From positions 255,019 to 319,018 of the forward strand of contig NZMJ01000046.1 of NCBI GenBank assembly GCA_002692855.1: a stretch of DNA of 64,000 bases, given 5' to 3'. Position numbers and translations under genes: made by a program. Every line of letters starts with the position of its first letter. Within the stretch, counting starts at the first letter, position 1. Positions 52,771 through 62,601 of the stretch are shown piece after piece. Under the pieces are notes generated by a model. That model did no database searches. It was not told the origin of the DNA and saw only the letters and a list, made by a program, of their open reading frames with translations. The DNA is from Maricaulis sp. GTDB taxonomy: Bacteria; Pseudomonadota; Alphaproteobacteria; Caulobacterales; Maricaulaceae.

Positions 52771-54528
52771 TCAGCTGTCGGTGAATTGCAGCTTGGAGAG
52801 CCGGGCATAGAGCCCGTCCTTTGCCACCAGATCGTCGTGGCGGCCGGCCTCGGCGATCCGGCCCTTGTCGAGCACGAATATCCAGTCGGCATTGCGAACC
52901 GTCGCCAGCCGGTGCGCGATCACGAAGCTGGTCCGCCCTTGGGTCAACCGGGTCAGGGCATCCTGGACCCGCGCTTCCGCTTCGGCGTCCAGCGCGCTGG
53001 TGGCCTCGTCCAGCAAAAGGATGGGGGCGTCATTGAGGATGGCGCGCGCGATGGCGATACGTTGGCGCTGACCCCCGGATAATTGACCGCCGCGCGGCCC
53101 GACGGGGGCATCATATCCGCCCGGCAGAGCCGTGATGAAATCGTGCGCGTCGGCGGCCTTCGCTGCGGCGACGACCTCAGCTTCGCTCGCATCGAGACGC
53201 CCGAAGGCAATGTTGGCGCGCACCGTATCGTCGAACAGGGTGACGTCCTGGCTGACCAGCGCGATCGAGCGGCGAACCGAGTCGAGGGTCACTCCGCGAA
53301 TGTCCTGACCATCAATCAGCACCCGGCCCTCGGTCGGGTCATACAGGCGCGGGATCAGGTTCAGGATCGTCGTCTTTCCCGAACCTGACGGTCCGACAAA
53401 GGCGATCGTCTGCCCCTTCAGGGCCTTCATCGAGATCGACGTCAGGGCCGGAGCTTCATCGGAATAGGCGAAAGAGACATTGTCGAACTCCACCGTCCCG
53501 CCGGAAATTCGGAGCGGCTTTGCATTCGGCGCCTCGATGACCGTGTCAGGCGTATCGAGCACGGTGAAGACGCGGTCGAGCACGGCGTACCCTTCCTGCG
53601 CGACAGCGTTGAGGGTGCCGAGCGCCCGAACGGCCGGAGCCATGATGCCAATGGCAGCAATGAACCCGATGAAGTCCGCGACGCTGGCTTGGCCCTGGGA
53701 AATCCGCCACCCGGCAAAGCCAAGAACGCCCGCAAAGGCGATCCCGCCGACGACTTCCAGGATCGGATCCACCCGCGCCTTGGACGCCGCAAGCTTCAGC
53801 GCCAGCCGGAAACGGTTCAGGAAGGCCCCGTGCGAGCGTCCCTCCTCATAGCTTTCCAGCTGATAGGTTTTCACCATGCGCGCGCCCGAGAAGCTCTCCT
53901 CGAGAAAACTGGTGACTTCGCCCATCTGCTGCTGCGCCTCATTCGAGGTCTTGCGCATGCGCTGGCCGATCCGAATGACCGGCAGGGCTGCGATCGGATA
54001 GACGACCAGCACAAGGATGGCGAGCATCCAGTCGAACCAGAACATGGCCGCAACCGCGCCAATGACCGTCAGCGTGTCACGCAGCAGATTGTTCGCCGCA
54101 CGGATCAATGCCTCGCGCAGCAGCGTGATGTCATTGGTGAAGCGCGACACCATCGTGCCGACCGGTTCAGCCAGCAGGCGCGCGAAATCGGCGCGCACGA
54201 GCTTGGCGAACATCTTTTCCTGCAAGTCCTGCATTACCCGAAGGGCCAGCCGGTTGGTCTGGACGGTCTGCGCGAACAGGGACACGCCGCGTACCACGGT
54301 CATCGCAATGATGGCCGCAGGCGCTATCCAGATCACGCGCTGGTCACCCTGTTCGAGCAACTGGACCGACCAGCGCACGACGAAGGCATAGCTCGATACG
54401 GCCGCTGCCGTCAGGGCCGACAGGGCGACGGCAAGCGTCACCAATGGCCAGTGGTGTGCCAGCCAGTCCCGCCACAATCGGGCGGTCAGTTCACCGGTTG
54501 AACGGGCGCGGGGTGTGTCCGCAGACAA
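52771..54528 (-). CDS. Lipid A export ABC transporter (MsbA-like)
   Basis: A 585-residue half transporter with a six-helix membrane domain (WPLVTLAVALSALTAAAVSSYAFVV ... FADFIGFIAAIGIMAP) fused to an ATPase. Walker A is FVGPSGSGKTTILNL, the ABC signature LSGGQRQRIAIARAIL, Walker B ILLLDEATSALD, and the switch histidine is in FVIAHRLATVRNAD. It dimerises and flips lipid A across the inner membrane. The genomic setting with waaA, lpxK and the acyltransferase supports MsbA rather than another exporter. It follows the DUF4170 gene by 24 bases. Confidence 0.92.
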   Translation of the reverse strand: MSADTPRARSTGELTARLWRDWLAHHWPLVTLAVALSALTAAAVSSYAFVVRWSVQLLEQGDQRVIWIAPAAIIAMTVVRGVSLFAQTVQTNRLALRVMQDLQEKMFAKLVRADFARLLAEPVGTMVSRFTNDITLLREALIRAANNLLRDTLTVIGAVAAMFWFDWMLAILVLVVYPIAALPVIRIGQRMRKTSNEAQQQMGEVTSFLEESFSGARMVKTYQLESYEEGRSHGAFLNRFRLALKLAASKARVDPILEVVGGIAFAGVLGFAGWRISQGQASVADFIGFIAAIGIMAPAVRALGTLNAVAQEGYAVLDRVFTVLDTPDTVIEAPNAKPLRISGGTVEFDNVSFAYSDEAPALTSISMKALKGQTIAFVGPSGSGKTTILNLIPRLYDPTEGRVLIDGQDIRGVTLDSVRRSIALVSQDVTLFDDTVRANIAFGRLDASEAEVVAAAKAADAHDFITALPGGYDAPVGPRGGQLSGGQRQRIAIARAILNDAPILLLDEATSALDAEAEARVQDALTRLTQGRTSFVIAHRLATVRNADWIFVLDKGRIAEAGRHDDLVAKDGLYARLSKLQFTDS

Positions 54529-54552
54529 TCAGACCTCTTTCCCGCCCGCTGA

Positions 54553-54789
54553 TCAGTGGCGATCCGAAGACGGATCAAGCAGCTTGTGGGCGTGAATAAT
54601 GAAGAAGCGCATGTGCGCGTTGTCCACCGTCGCTTGCGCAGCGGCCTTCCAGGCACGTCGCGCATCATCATAGTTCGCGAAGGCGCCGACGAATTCGACC
54701 TTGGACAGGTCCTTGAACTGGTTCGAGTGCGGGCTGACTTCGGACAGCTCGCCGCCGACGACGAGGTGAAGCAGCTGAGGGTCGGACAT
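54553..54789 (-). CDS. DUF4170 protein
   Basis: A 78-residue protein of the alphaproteobacterial DUF4170 family: MSDPQLLHLVVGGELSEVSPHSNQFKDLSKVEFVGAFANYDDARRAWKAAAQATVDNAHMRFFIIHAHKLLDP. The family has no assigned function. It lies between the CysQ-like gene and msbA on the same strand, with gaps of about 20 bases, which is its usual place. Confidence 0.93.
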   Translation of the reverse strand: MSDPQLLHLVVGGELSEVSPHSNQFKDLSKVEFVGAFANYDDARRAWKAAAQATVDNAHMRFFIIHAHKLLDPSSDRH

Positions 54790-54810
54790 GATCGCTCCGT
54801 GGGTTGGACT

Positions 54811-55590
54811 CTATACGCTGTTTTGAAGCCGGTCTCTTAGCAATGCGTGAAGCCCCGGACCAGCCGCCAATGGGGGCGCACAACGAACGGTATCCGTATT
54901 GTAGCGATATGGGAGTCCGTTGCGATCCGTCAAAAGACCGCCGGCCTCGTGGATCACGATATCTGCTGCCGCCAGGTCCCAGTCTGACTTCGGGCGCGGT
55001 GACACCGCGCCATCAAACTGGCCGCAGGCAACGAGGGCAATCCTGTAGGCGATGGAATTGCGCGATTCCAGGGTTGCCCCCTCTGCCGCCAATGACCGGA
55101 AAATGTGCGGATCACCCAAGAGTTTCGCGCCATCCAGCCCCGACTGTCCGGTGACCGAAATCGGTTTCCCGTTTAGCGCTGCCCCAGCACCGAAGGCCGC
55201 ATCGAACATCTCGTCGGTCAATGGATTGTAGATCGCCCCGGCAATCGGCCGCCCCGCTTCGACGACGCCGATCGACACCGTGAAATGCGGGCGGCGCTTG
55301 ATGAAGGCGCGTGTCCCGTCCATCGGGTCGATCACGAAGCTGCGCCGCGCCGTCAGCCGGGAGCCGTCATCGGGGCTTTCTTCGGACAGCCACCCGTAAT
55401 CGGGACGCGCCGTGCGCAGCACCGCTTCCAGCGCTTTCTCGGACGCCAGGTCGGCCTCAGTGACCGGGTTGTTCTTGCTTTTTTCCCAGCTCCGGGCACC
55501 CCGCTCGAACAAGCCGGCCAGGACCTCGCCCGCCGCCCGCGCAGCGTCGCGAATCAGGTCGCGGTCATGATCCGCCGATGGACAGGTCAT
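54811..55590 (-). CDS. Inositol monophosphatase-family 3'(2'),5'-bisphosphate nucleotidase (CysQ-like)
   Basis: A 259-residue magnesium-dependent phosphatase. The metal sites are KKNPVTEADLA-like SKNNPVTEADLASEKALEAVL, DYGWLSEES, FVIDPMDGTRAFIKRRPHFTVSIGVV with the DPxDGT box, and the C-terminal KSDWDLAAADIVIHEAGG. The protein may remove phosphate from PAP or from inositol phosphates; the CysQ reading is favoured by family and context but not proven. The start codon lies 26 bases inside the end of tldE. Confidence 0.88.
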   Translation of the reverse strand: MTCPSADHDRDLIRDAARAAGEVLAGLFERGARSWEKSKNNPVTEADLASEKALEAVLRTARPDYGWLSEESPDDGSRLTARRSFVIDPMDGTRAFIKRRPHFTVSIGVVEAGRPIAGAIYNPLTDEMFDAAFGAGAALNGKPISVTGQSGLDGAKLLGDPHIFRSLAAEGATLESRNSIAYRIALVACGQFDGAVSPRPKSDWDLAAADIVIHEAGGLLTDRNGLPYRYNTDTVRCAPPLAAGPGLHALLRDRLQNSV

Positions 55591-56926
55591 CGATCAACAC
55601 GCTTGGAGCGTTCACGGCGTGGCGGAACAGCAGGTCATTGGCTGGCTGAAGCCGGGCGAACATCTCGATCAAATTTCCCGCCACCGTGACTTCGCTGACC
55701 GGGTGATCGACTGCGCCGCCCGAGATACGAAATCCCGATACGCCGACCGACCAGTCCCCGGTATTGGGATTGAGGGACGGTCCGAACATGTCGGTGACGA
55801 GCAGCCCTTCAGAAAGGCCGCCGATCAAGTCCTCAGGCGAAGCCGAACCCGCCTCCAGATGCAGGTTGCTCGGTCCGGCACCGGGCGGTCCGCCGAGATT
55901 GCGTGTGCCGCAGCCATTGGGCTCAAGACCGAGTTGCCGTGCTGCCGGAAGATTGAGGAACCAGTCGGTCAGGACACCGTCGTCGATCACGGCCCATTCC
56001 TTGACCGCCAGACCTTCCCCGTCCCAGGGGCGCGATCCCATCCCCCAGTCGCGCAGAGGGTTGTCGATGACCCGGATTCCGTCCGCAAAGACCTTCTCGC
56101 CGCGCTTGTCGCGCAGAAACGAAACGCCGCGCGCCACGGAAGGTCCGCTGATCGCGCCTGACAGCGACGACAGGAATACGGTCGAGATCCGGCGGTCGAA
56201 CACGACTGGCAGCCGTCCCGATGCGAGCTTCCGCGGGGCCAGGCGCGCCACGGCGCGTTCCCCGGCTTCGCGGCCGATGTCTTCCGGTGACCGCAAATCA
56301 GCGGTACGCCGCGCCTGACTGTAGGAGTAATCGCGCTCCATCGCCCCATCTCGCGCGGCAATCATCACTGCGCCATATCCCATGGAAGAGCGGCGCCACC
56401 CCCCGGCAAACCCGTTGGATGCTGACACTGCACCCGCAGCGCTGCCATGACTGGCCGAAGCCGATTCCGTCATGGTCACGCCGTCCACGTCGCGTCCGGC
56501 TTTTTCAGCGTCGGCTGCGAGCACTTCAAGGGTCTCAGGCGACCATTCCGCGTCTTCGTAGAGAGCAATCTCCGGGGCGTTCCGCGTCAACTGGCCAGGT
56601 TCGGCCAGTCCGCAATGCGGATCTTCAGGCGCCAACCGGGCCATCGCAATGGCGCGCTCGACAACCGTTTGAAGGCCATCGGATGAGAGGTCGGAAAACG
56701 AAACACCGGCCTGGCGTTTGCCGAGAAGGACGCGCAGCCCTGCATCGCGCGATTCAGACCGCTCGATGTCTTCCAGCTTGCCATCACGCAGCGACACTTC
56801 GGTCGAACGCGATTCAATGACCGCTGCTTCGGCGGCATCGGCGCCGCCCTTGCGGGCAAGCGCGACGAGTTCGTCAGCGATGGATTGCAGGCGGGCGGGA
56901 TCGGGGGCGTCGGTCACTTGGCTCAT
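55565..56926 (-). CDS. tldE: TldE/PmbA protease subunit
   Basis: Non-catalytic partner of TldD. ATG 56926 gives 453 residues (MSQVTDAPDPARLQSIADELVALARKGGADAAEAAVIESRSTEVSLRDGKLEDIERSES). Family landmarks are LRVLLGKRQAGVSFSDLSSDGL, LPVVFDRRISTVFLSSLSGAISGPSVARGVSFLRDKRGEKVF, and the C-terminal LIGGLSEGLLVTDMFGPSLNPNTGDWSVGVSGFRISGGAVDHPVSEVTVAGNLIEMF. No zinc motif, as expected. The tracked ORF is extended by 101 residues from the MAPEG-gene direction. tldD is elsewhere in the window at 19275. Overlaps the next gene by 26 bases. Confidence 0.96.
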   Translation of the reverse strand: MSQVTDAPDPARLQSIADELVALARKGGADAAEAAVIESRSTEVSLRDGKLEDIERSESRDAGLRVLLGKRQAGVSFSDLSSDGLQTVVERAIAMARLAPEDPHCGLAEPGQLTRNAPEIALYEDAEWSPETLEVLAADAEKAGRDVDGVTMTESASASHGSAAGAVSASNGFAGGWRRSSMGYGAVMIAARDGAMERDYSYSQARRTADLRSPEDIGREAGERAVARLAPRKLASGRLPVVFDRRISTVFLSSLSGAISGPSVARGVSFLRDKRGEKVFADGIRVIDNPLRDWGMGSRPWDGEGLAVKEWAVIDDGVLTDWFLNLPAARQLGLEPNGCGTRNLGGPPGAGPSNLHLEAGSASPEDLIGGLSEGLLVTDMFGPSLNPNTGDWSVGVSGFRISGGAVDHPVSEVTVAGNLIEMFARLQPANDLLFRHAVNAPSVLIDDLSIGGS

Positions 56927-56970
56927 GTCCGCATGCCTAGCCCCCGCCCGTCTGACAGGCAACGCAGTCT

Positions 56971-57363
56971 CTACATCAACGCGTACCAGATCAGCGCACC
57001 GATCAGCACCACATAGACGAGGACCGTCCCGAGGGTCCCGATCATGCGTCCGGGACCCGACGGCTTGCCGAGCCCCATCGTCAGCCCGTGCCCGGCCCGT
57101 GCGAGCGTCAGGACCAGCCCCACGACATGGATCAGCAATGCTGGTGCGCCCACGAGCGCCAGCAAAACCAGTCCGATCAGGGCCCCGGGAATCCATTCGG
57201 CCGCATTGGCATGGGCGCGCATCCGGCATTCGAGGTCAGCGACACCGCCGGTTCCGATGCTGACCTTGTGCTTGCTACGTGCCATGCCCGTGCCGCCACC
57301 CAAAAGCAGCAGGATCAGGAGATTGAGTGCGGTGTAGAGCGCCGCCGCTTCGAGAGCCGACAT
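56971..57363 (-). CDS. MAPEG family membrane protein
   Basis: A 130-residue protein with four predicted helices, typical of the membrane-associated eicosanoid/glutathione metabolism family: ALYTALNLLILLLLGGG, then a basic loop ARSKHKVSIGTGGVADLECRMRAHANAAEWIPGALIGLVLLAL, with the conserved RxHxNxxEW. Members may act as glutathione transferases or peroxidases; glutathione is expected here because gshA is in the window. It follows the small lipoprotein gene after three bases. Confidence 0.9.
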   Translation of the reverse strand: MSALEAAALYTALNLLILLLLGGGTGMARSKHKVSIGTGGVADLECRMRAHANAAEWIPGALIGLVLLALVGAPALLIHVVGLVLTLARAGHGLTMGLGKPSGPGRMIGTLGTVLVYVVLIGALIWYALM

Positions 57364-57366
57364 CGC

Positions 57367-57825
57367 TTAATCGTTGAACCCGCGCTCGGCGCAGCTGCGC
57401 GTGCTGTTGCTCATGAAGACGCCGACATTCGCCGCTTCCATGACGTCGAGGCGCATACGAAATTCAGTCGCGGCCTCGGCGTCCTGATTGAGGGACGCGG
57501 TCAGGAAGGCGCGTTCGTCATCGCTGAGTTCCTCTTCCGCAGCCGCGGCAATACAGGTGCACATGGCGCGCGAAAGGTTGGACGACTGCAGGCACCCGGC
57601 GATGAAATCCGGATCCGTTCCAGCGGAATAAGCCGGCTGATCTCCGCCGCCGGCCATGTCGTCGGACGAATTGTCGTCACCCGCCGCATCGCCATCGCCG
57701 TCCACGTGCTCCATCTGGCCGTTCACGGCTTCGGGCGTATCATCGTCAGCCGCGTCGGGTCCGCCGCAGGCAGCGAGCGTGACCGCGAGTAACGCTGCCC
57801 CGGTCAATGCAAAAAAGCGTGTCAT
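57367..57825 (-). CDS. Lipoprotein with acidic linker and four-cysteine domain
   Basis: I do not recognise the family. ATG 57825 has GGGAGG six bases upstream and gives 152 residues. MTRFFALTGAALLAVTLAACGG is a lipoprotein signal (LAAC). A long acidic, Asp/Gly-rich linker (DADDDTPEAVNGQMEHVDGDGDAAGDDNSSDDMAGGGDQ) precedes a helical domain with cysteines spaced C-x10-C-x-C-x53-C (GCLQSSNLSRAMCTCIAAAAEEELSDD ... STRSCAERG). The same CxC-centred pattern appears in the product of the gene at 58553, with a DsbA-like gene between them. Likely periplasmic with disulfides. Confidence 0.78.
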   Translation of the reverse strand: MTRFFALTGAALLAVTLAACGGPDAADDDTPEAVNGQMEHVDGDGDAAGDDNSSDDMAGGGDQPAYSAGTDPDFIAGCLQSSNLSRAMCTCIAAAAEEELSDDERAFLTASLNQDAEAATEFRMRLDVMEAANVGVFMSNSTRSCAERGFND

Positions 57826-57893
57826 GTCATGCCTCCCAGTCAAATTGGTGAAAGGCAGACTAGGTGGAAATCACGCCGGATGCTTGCAAAAAC

Positions 57894-58556
57894 TTAGTGG
57901 TCGTCCTCGAGAGCTTCCTTGGCCGCTTCGACCAGCGTGTCGGGTGGCACCGCGCCTGGAACCGCGAACTTGCCGTTCAGAATGAAGGTCGGAACACCAT
58001 TCACGCCCAGCCGCGCAAAGAAGGCAGCCTCGTCGCGAACCGCATCGATGTCGCGGTCCGTCGAGAACAGGTCGGCGAGGATGGACGTATCCATGCCGGC
58101 CGCCTTGCCAATCTCGATCAGTACGGCGGGATCCCCGATATCCTTCAACTCCCGGAAATAGGCTGAAAACAGGGACTCCGCGACCGTCTCGGCCAGCGCA
58201 TTGTCCTGCCCCCTGGCCCAGCGGATCAGGCGGTGAGCGTTGACCGTCGACGGGCGGTGCTCGATCTCGCCGAACCGGAACTCGATCCCGGCTTCGGGCG
58301 CCGCAGCTTCGAGATGTTCGCGCATCTGTTGCCAGCGGTCGGCATTCGCGCCTGCGAACTTGGCCTGCATGTAGGCCTTGTAGGGCAGGCCATCGGGCGG
58401 GATGGACGGGTCGAGCTCGTGCGGCCGGAACACGGTTTCGGTCGAGATTTCCGGCATCAGCTTGCGGGCCTTCTGCCAATAGCGATGGCCCAGCCAGCAC
58501 CACGGGCAGACGAAATCGACGACCAGATCGACCTGGAGGTCTGCGTCAGCATTCAT
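57894..58556 (-). CDS. DsbA-family (FrnE-like) thiol oxidoreductase
   Basis: A 220-residue thioredoxin-fold protein with the CxxC motif in VDFVCPWCWLGHRYWQKARKLMP and the conserved cis-proline strand GVNGVPTFILNGKFAVPGAV. The helical insertion and length match the FrnE/2-hydroxychromene-2-carboxylate isomerase-like branch. No signal peptide is visible, so it is predicted to work in the cytoplasm. It is coupled by an ATGA overlap to the upstream exported cysteine-rich protein gene and precedes the lipoprotein gene by 68 bases. Confidence 0.9.
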   Translation of the reverse strand: MNADADLQVDLVVDFVCPWCWLGHRYWQKARKLMPEISTETVFRPHELDPSIPPDGLPYKAYMQAKFAGANADRWQQMREHLEAAAPEAGIEFRFGEIEHRPSTVNAHRLIRWARGQDNALAETVAESLFSAYFRELKDIGDPAVLIEIGKAAGMDTSILADLFSTDRDIDAVRDEAAFFARLGVNGVPTFILNGKFAVPGAVPPDTLVEAAKEALEDDH

Positions 58557-58963
58557 TGCGTTGATTCCGCGTCGGATGTGGTCTGGACAGGCGCAAGCGG
58601 CAGGCAGGCCAGAAGCCCGTTCTGGATCACGCCGGCCGAGGAGAGTTGTTCTTCCGGTTCCAGGGTCCCGAACACGCGCTCGCTTTCGGCGCGCGCGCCT
58701 TCCGCGTCTTCCAGCATCGACCGTTCGCCCAGCGCGCCCTGGCTGCCGAGCGCAAGCGCACGGAACAGTTCGGGGCTGGAATTGGCGGCCATGTCATCGC
58801 TGAGGCAGGCGCAGAAGGCTTCGTAGTCGGCTGCCTCGCCACCCTGATTGTCGGCCTGCTGCAGGGTGCAGGCATGGGCCATGTAGCCGCCCAGTGTTTC
58901 CGCATCCTCGGCGAAACCCTGGGTCTGCAAAAGCGCGGCGGCGAAAAGCGGGGCAAGGAACAT
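58553..58963 (-). CDS. Small exported four-cysteine protein
   Basis: I do not recognise the family. ATG 58963 has GTGGAG about seven bases upstream and gives 136 residues; the tracked start is ten residues earlier. MFLAPLFAAALLQTQGFA looks like a signal peptide. The mature helical protein has cysteines spaced C-x18-C-x-C-x66-C (HACTLQQADNQGG ... AFCACLSDDMAANSS ... GLLACLPL). This resembles the domain of the lipoprotein encoded at 57367. Its stop overlaps the start of the DsbA-like gene by four bases. Confidence 0.75.
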   Translation of the reverse strand: MFLAPLFAAALLQTQGFAEDAETLGGYMAHACTLQQADNQGGEAADYEAFCACLSDDMAANSSPELFRALALGSQGALGERSMLEDAEGARAESERVFGTLEPEEQLSSAGVIQNGLLACLPLAPVQTTSDAESTQ

Positions 58964-59039
58964 GATTGAACTCCACGACGTTGGCGGCACCATGAAAGCC
59001 GAGGCCGGGCAGCGTCAAACAGCGATGTGAGTGAAAACG

Positions 59040-59441
59040 TCAGACCGCCAGCATGAAACGCACGACCGGAGCAGCGAAGATCGCCGCGACCGTCACCTCA
59101 ATCCCGATGGATATGTAGGTGTGCCGGACCCGCACGCCCTTGTCCGCGTCCAGCAGCACCGACACGATCCGCCCGAGCGCCGCGCCGCCCCATCCTGCCG
59201 ACAGAACCGCCGCGGCACCGACCGCGCCAAACCCGGTCACGGCCGCAGCAATATAGGCGATATGCAGCATCAGCATCATCCCGCCGAGCGTCGCCCGGAA
59301 CTCCGCATAACCACCCGGACGCGCGGGATCAGCCTTGAGCCGGGTCAGATCCGAGCCGAATTCCGGCTTGATCAGGGCATAAAGACCCAGACCGGACCCG
59401 AACACGGCTGCGATGATCGCAGCGATTTCAAAGACACTCAT
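59040..59441 (-). CDS. DUF4345-like membrane protein
   Basis: A 133-residue protein with four predicted helices (VFEIAAIIAAVFGSGLGLYALIKP, LGGMMLMLHIAYIAAAVTG, AVGAAAVLSAGWGGAALGRIVSVLL, ISIGIEVTVAAIFAAPVVRF). The PARPGGYAEFRATLGG and GWGGAALGRIVSVLLDAD patches resemble the DUF4345 family, whose role is unknown. ATG 59441 follows a GGGGAGGGG sequence; the overlapping GTG at 59444 would add one residue. It lies 20 bases downstream of the acyl-CoA dehydrogenase gene on the same strand. Confidence 0.78.
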   Translation of the reverse strand: MSVFEIAAIIAAVFGSGLGLYALIKPEFGSDLTRLKADPARPGGYAEFRATLGGMMLMLHIAYIAAAVTGFGAVGAAAVLSAGWGGAALGRIVSVLLDADKGVRVRHTYISIGIEVTVAAIFAAPVVRFMLAV

Positions 59442-59464
59442 CACGCCCCTCCCCCGGAGCCATT

Positions 59465-60682
<1,218 letters not shown>

Positions 60683-60781
60683 GTCTCATCCCCTTGGCTT
60701 CGGACCTGTCTTCCAACCGGCCGTATGGTCATTCCGTCCCGGCGACTATAAACCTCCTGACGAAAAAGGGAGGGGATTCGC

Positions 60782-61519
60782 ATGGCGTGGCTGATCATTC
60801 TTGCAGCAGCCCTGATCACCTCCTTCATTTCCGGAATATTCGGTATGGCAGGCGGGCTCATCTTCATGGGCGTCCTGGCCGTGCTGTTGCCCGTCTCCGC
60901 TGCAATGGTGGTCCACGGATCGGTGCAGGCCGTCTCGAACGGCTGGCGCGCCCTTTTGTGGTACCGGTGGATCAACTGGAGGATTCTGGGGCTTTACCTG
61001 ATCGGGTCCGCCGCCGCCGCAGCGGTGCTGTTCGCCTTCACCATCCAGCTTCCCAAACCCTGGCTCTTCATCGTGCTTGGCCTGGTGCCCGCCCTCCTGT
61101 GGTTGCCCCTGAGGGATCTGGCCCTGGATGCGCGCAAGACCTCGCATGCCGTTTTCTCGGGTGTGGGTGTCACGGGGCTGAACATCGTCGCAGGGGTTTC
61201 CGGCCCGTTGCTCGACGTCTTCTACGTGACCACCGACATGGACCGGCGCACCGTCGTCGCGACCAAGGCTGCCACCCAGGTGATCGCTCACGGATTCAAG
61301 ATCGCCTATTACATCGCACCGGCCGTGGCCGGAGGCGCGCTGTCCCAACCGCTGTGGATCGCCGCCGCAGTGCCTCTCGCGATGCTGGGCACCACGCTCG
61401 GCGCGCAGGTCCTGAAGCGAATGACCGACATCCAGTTCAGAAATGCTACGAAATGGATCGTGACGGTGATCGGCTTCTTCTACGTGATAAGGGGCATCTT
61501 CCTCCTGACCACGGGATAG
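60782..61519 (+). CDS. TSUP (TauE/SafE) family sulfite/sulfonate exporter-like protein
   Basis: A 245-residue membrane protein with about eight helices in two homologous halves. The repeats begin LIILAAALITSFISGIFGMAGGLIFMGVLAVLLPVSAAMVVHGSVQAVSN and HAVFSGVGVTGLNIVAGVSGPLLDVFYVTTDMDRRTVVATKAATQVIAHG, where the GxxGGL and GxxGP loops and the conserved xxxQxxSN/ATQV positions fit the family. Substrates of TSUP proteins are sulfur-containing or organic anions; none can be assigned. AAGGGAGG lies about seven bases before the ATG. Confidence 0.9.
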   Translation: MAWLIILAAALITSFISGIFGMAGGLIFMGVLAVLLPVSAAMVVHGSVQAVSNGWRALLWYRWINWRILGLYLIGSAAAAAVLFAFTIQLPKPWLFIVLGLVPALLWLPLRDLALDARKTSHAVFSGVGVTGLNIVAGVSGPLLDVFYVTTDMDRRTVVATKAATQVIAHGFKIAYYIAPAVAGGALSQPLWIAAAVPLAMLGTTLGAQVLKRMTDIQFRNATKWIVTVIGFFYVIRGIFLLTTG

Positions 61520-61524
61520 CCACG

Positions 61525-62118
61525 ATGGACCTGCAGCCCCGCATTCTTGAAAACGCCTTTGTCCGCCTTGAACCGATGCAGGCGCATCACCGCGAGCAAT
61601 TGCGCCCCGTGGCGGACGACGAGGACATCTGGTCACTGATGACCCTACCGGGCTTCGGACCTCACTTCGACGCGTGGTTTGACATGATGCTGGAGGCCCA
61701 ATCGAGGGACCAGATCAGCCACGTCGTCCACCGCAAGAGCGATGGGAAGACCGTCGGGCATTCGTCGTATCTCGCCATCGTCCCCGCTCAGCAGCGAGTC
61801 GAGATCGGCTGGACCTTTTACGCTGCCGAGGCACGGCGCACGGCGGTCAATCCGGCCTGCAAACTGCTGCTGATCGGCAATGCGTTCAAAAGCGGGGCGC
61901 TGCGGGTCGAATTCAAGACCGGCGGCAGGAATCTGCGCTCGCAAGGCGCGATGACCAAGATGGGCTTCGTCCGGGAGGGCATTTGGCGCAGCCACCTCAA
62001 CACCTGGCGCGGCGAACGGCGCGATACCGTCTACTTCTCGGTCCTGCCCGAGGAATGGCCGTCGGTGAAATCAGGGCTGGAGGCCCGGCTTACGGCGTTT
62101 TCAGACGCCGCTGCCTGA
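61525..62118 (+). CDS. GNAT family N-acetyltransferase
   Basis: A 197-residue RimJ/RimL-like acetyltransferase. ATG 61525 starts MDLQPRILENAFVRLEPMQAHHREQLRPVADDEDIW. The fold is seen in GKTVGHSSYLAIVPAQQRVEIGWTFYAAEARRTAVNPACKLLLIGNAFKSGALRVEFKTGGRNLRSQGAMTKMGFVREGIWRSHLNTWRGERRDTVYFSVL, typical of the group that includes proteins modifying small metabolites. It is five bases downstream of the TSUP gene and overlaps the 3' end of the convergent tadA gene by 29 bases. The tracked ORF from 60694 runs through the TSUP gene in another frame and is rejected. Confidence 0.88.
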   Translation: MDLQPRILENAFVRLEPMQAHHREQLRPVADDEDIWSLMTLPGFGPHFDAWFDMMLEAQSRDQISHVVHRKSDGKTVGHSSYLAIVPAQQRVEIGWTFYAAEARRTAVNPACKLLLIGNAFKSGALRVEFKTGGRNLRSQGAMTKMGFVREGIWRSHLNTWRGERRDTVYFSVLPEEWPSVKSGLEARLTAFSDAAA

Positions 62119-62563
62119 AGAAATCCTTCAACAATGCCGAGGACTCTTCCCACAAGACCCCGTGCTCGACGGTGGGCCGCCAGTGGCAGGTGGGTTGCTC
62201 GAAATATTTCGGACCATGGATCACGGCCCCGCCCTTGGGGTCGGTCGCACCGAACACCACCCGGCCGATCCGTGCGTGACTGATCGCCCCGGCACACATC
62301 GCGCACGGCTCGAGCGTCACGAAGAGTTCAAGCCCGGTCAGCCGGTAGTTGCCGAGTTTTTTTGCGGCCATGCGCAGGGCACGGATCTCGGCGTGACCGC
62401 TCGGATCATGGGTAGAGATCGGTGCGTTTCCAGCCGCCGCGAGGATTTCATCGGTCGCCGGATCGACAATGACAGCACCAATCGGTGCCTCGCCCGCAGC
62501 GGCCGCACCTTGCGCCGCGTGCAGCGCTGCCCGCATAAACCCGGTATCGCGCGCCTCGTTCAT
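62090..62563 (-). CDS. tadA: tRNA-specific adenosine deaminase
   Basis: Deaminates adenosine 34 of tRNA-Arg to inosine. The 157-residue protein has the zinc-binding deaminase motifs HAEIRAL and PCAMCAGA in THDPSGHAEIRALRMAAKKLGNYRLTGLELFVTLEPCAMCAGAISHARIGRVVFGATDPKGG. The substrate-binding ISHARI and YFEQPTCHWRPTVEHGVLWEESSALLKDFFRQRR segments are typical. Divergent from the pseudouridine synthase gene, 38 bases apart. Confidence 0.96.
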   Translation of the reverse strand: MNEARDTGFMRAALHAAQGAAAAGEAPIGAVIVDPATDEILAAAGNAPISTHDPSGHAEIRALRMAAKKLGNYRLTGLELFVTLEPCAMCAGAISHARIGRVVFGATDPKGGAVIHGPKYFEQPTCHWRPTVEHGVLWEESSALLKDFFRQRRLKTP

Positions 62564-62601
62564 ATCCGGGCGGTACGGCGCGCCCGCGAAAGGGTCAAGT
62601 C

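Noticed and set aside
60694-62118. 474-residue plus-strand ORF covering the TSUP and GNAT genes
   Set aside because: The first 277 codons are an out-of-frame reading of the TSUP gene; only the last 198 codons from ATG 61525 are a gene.
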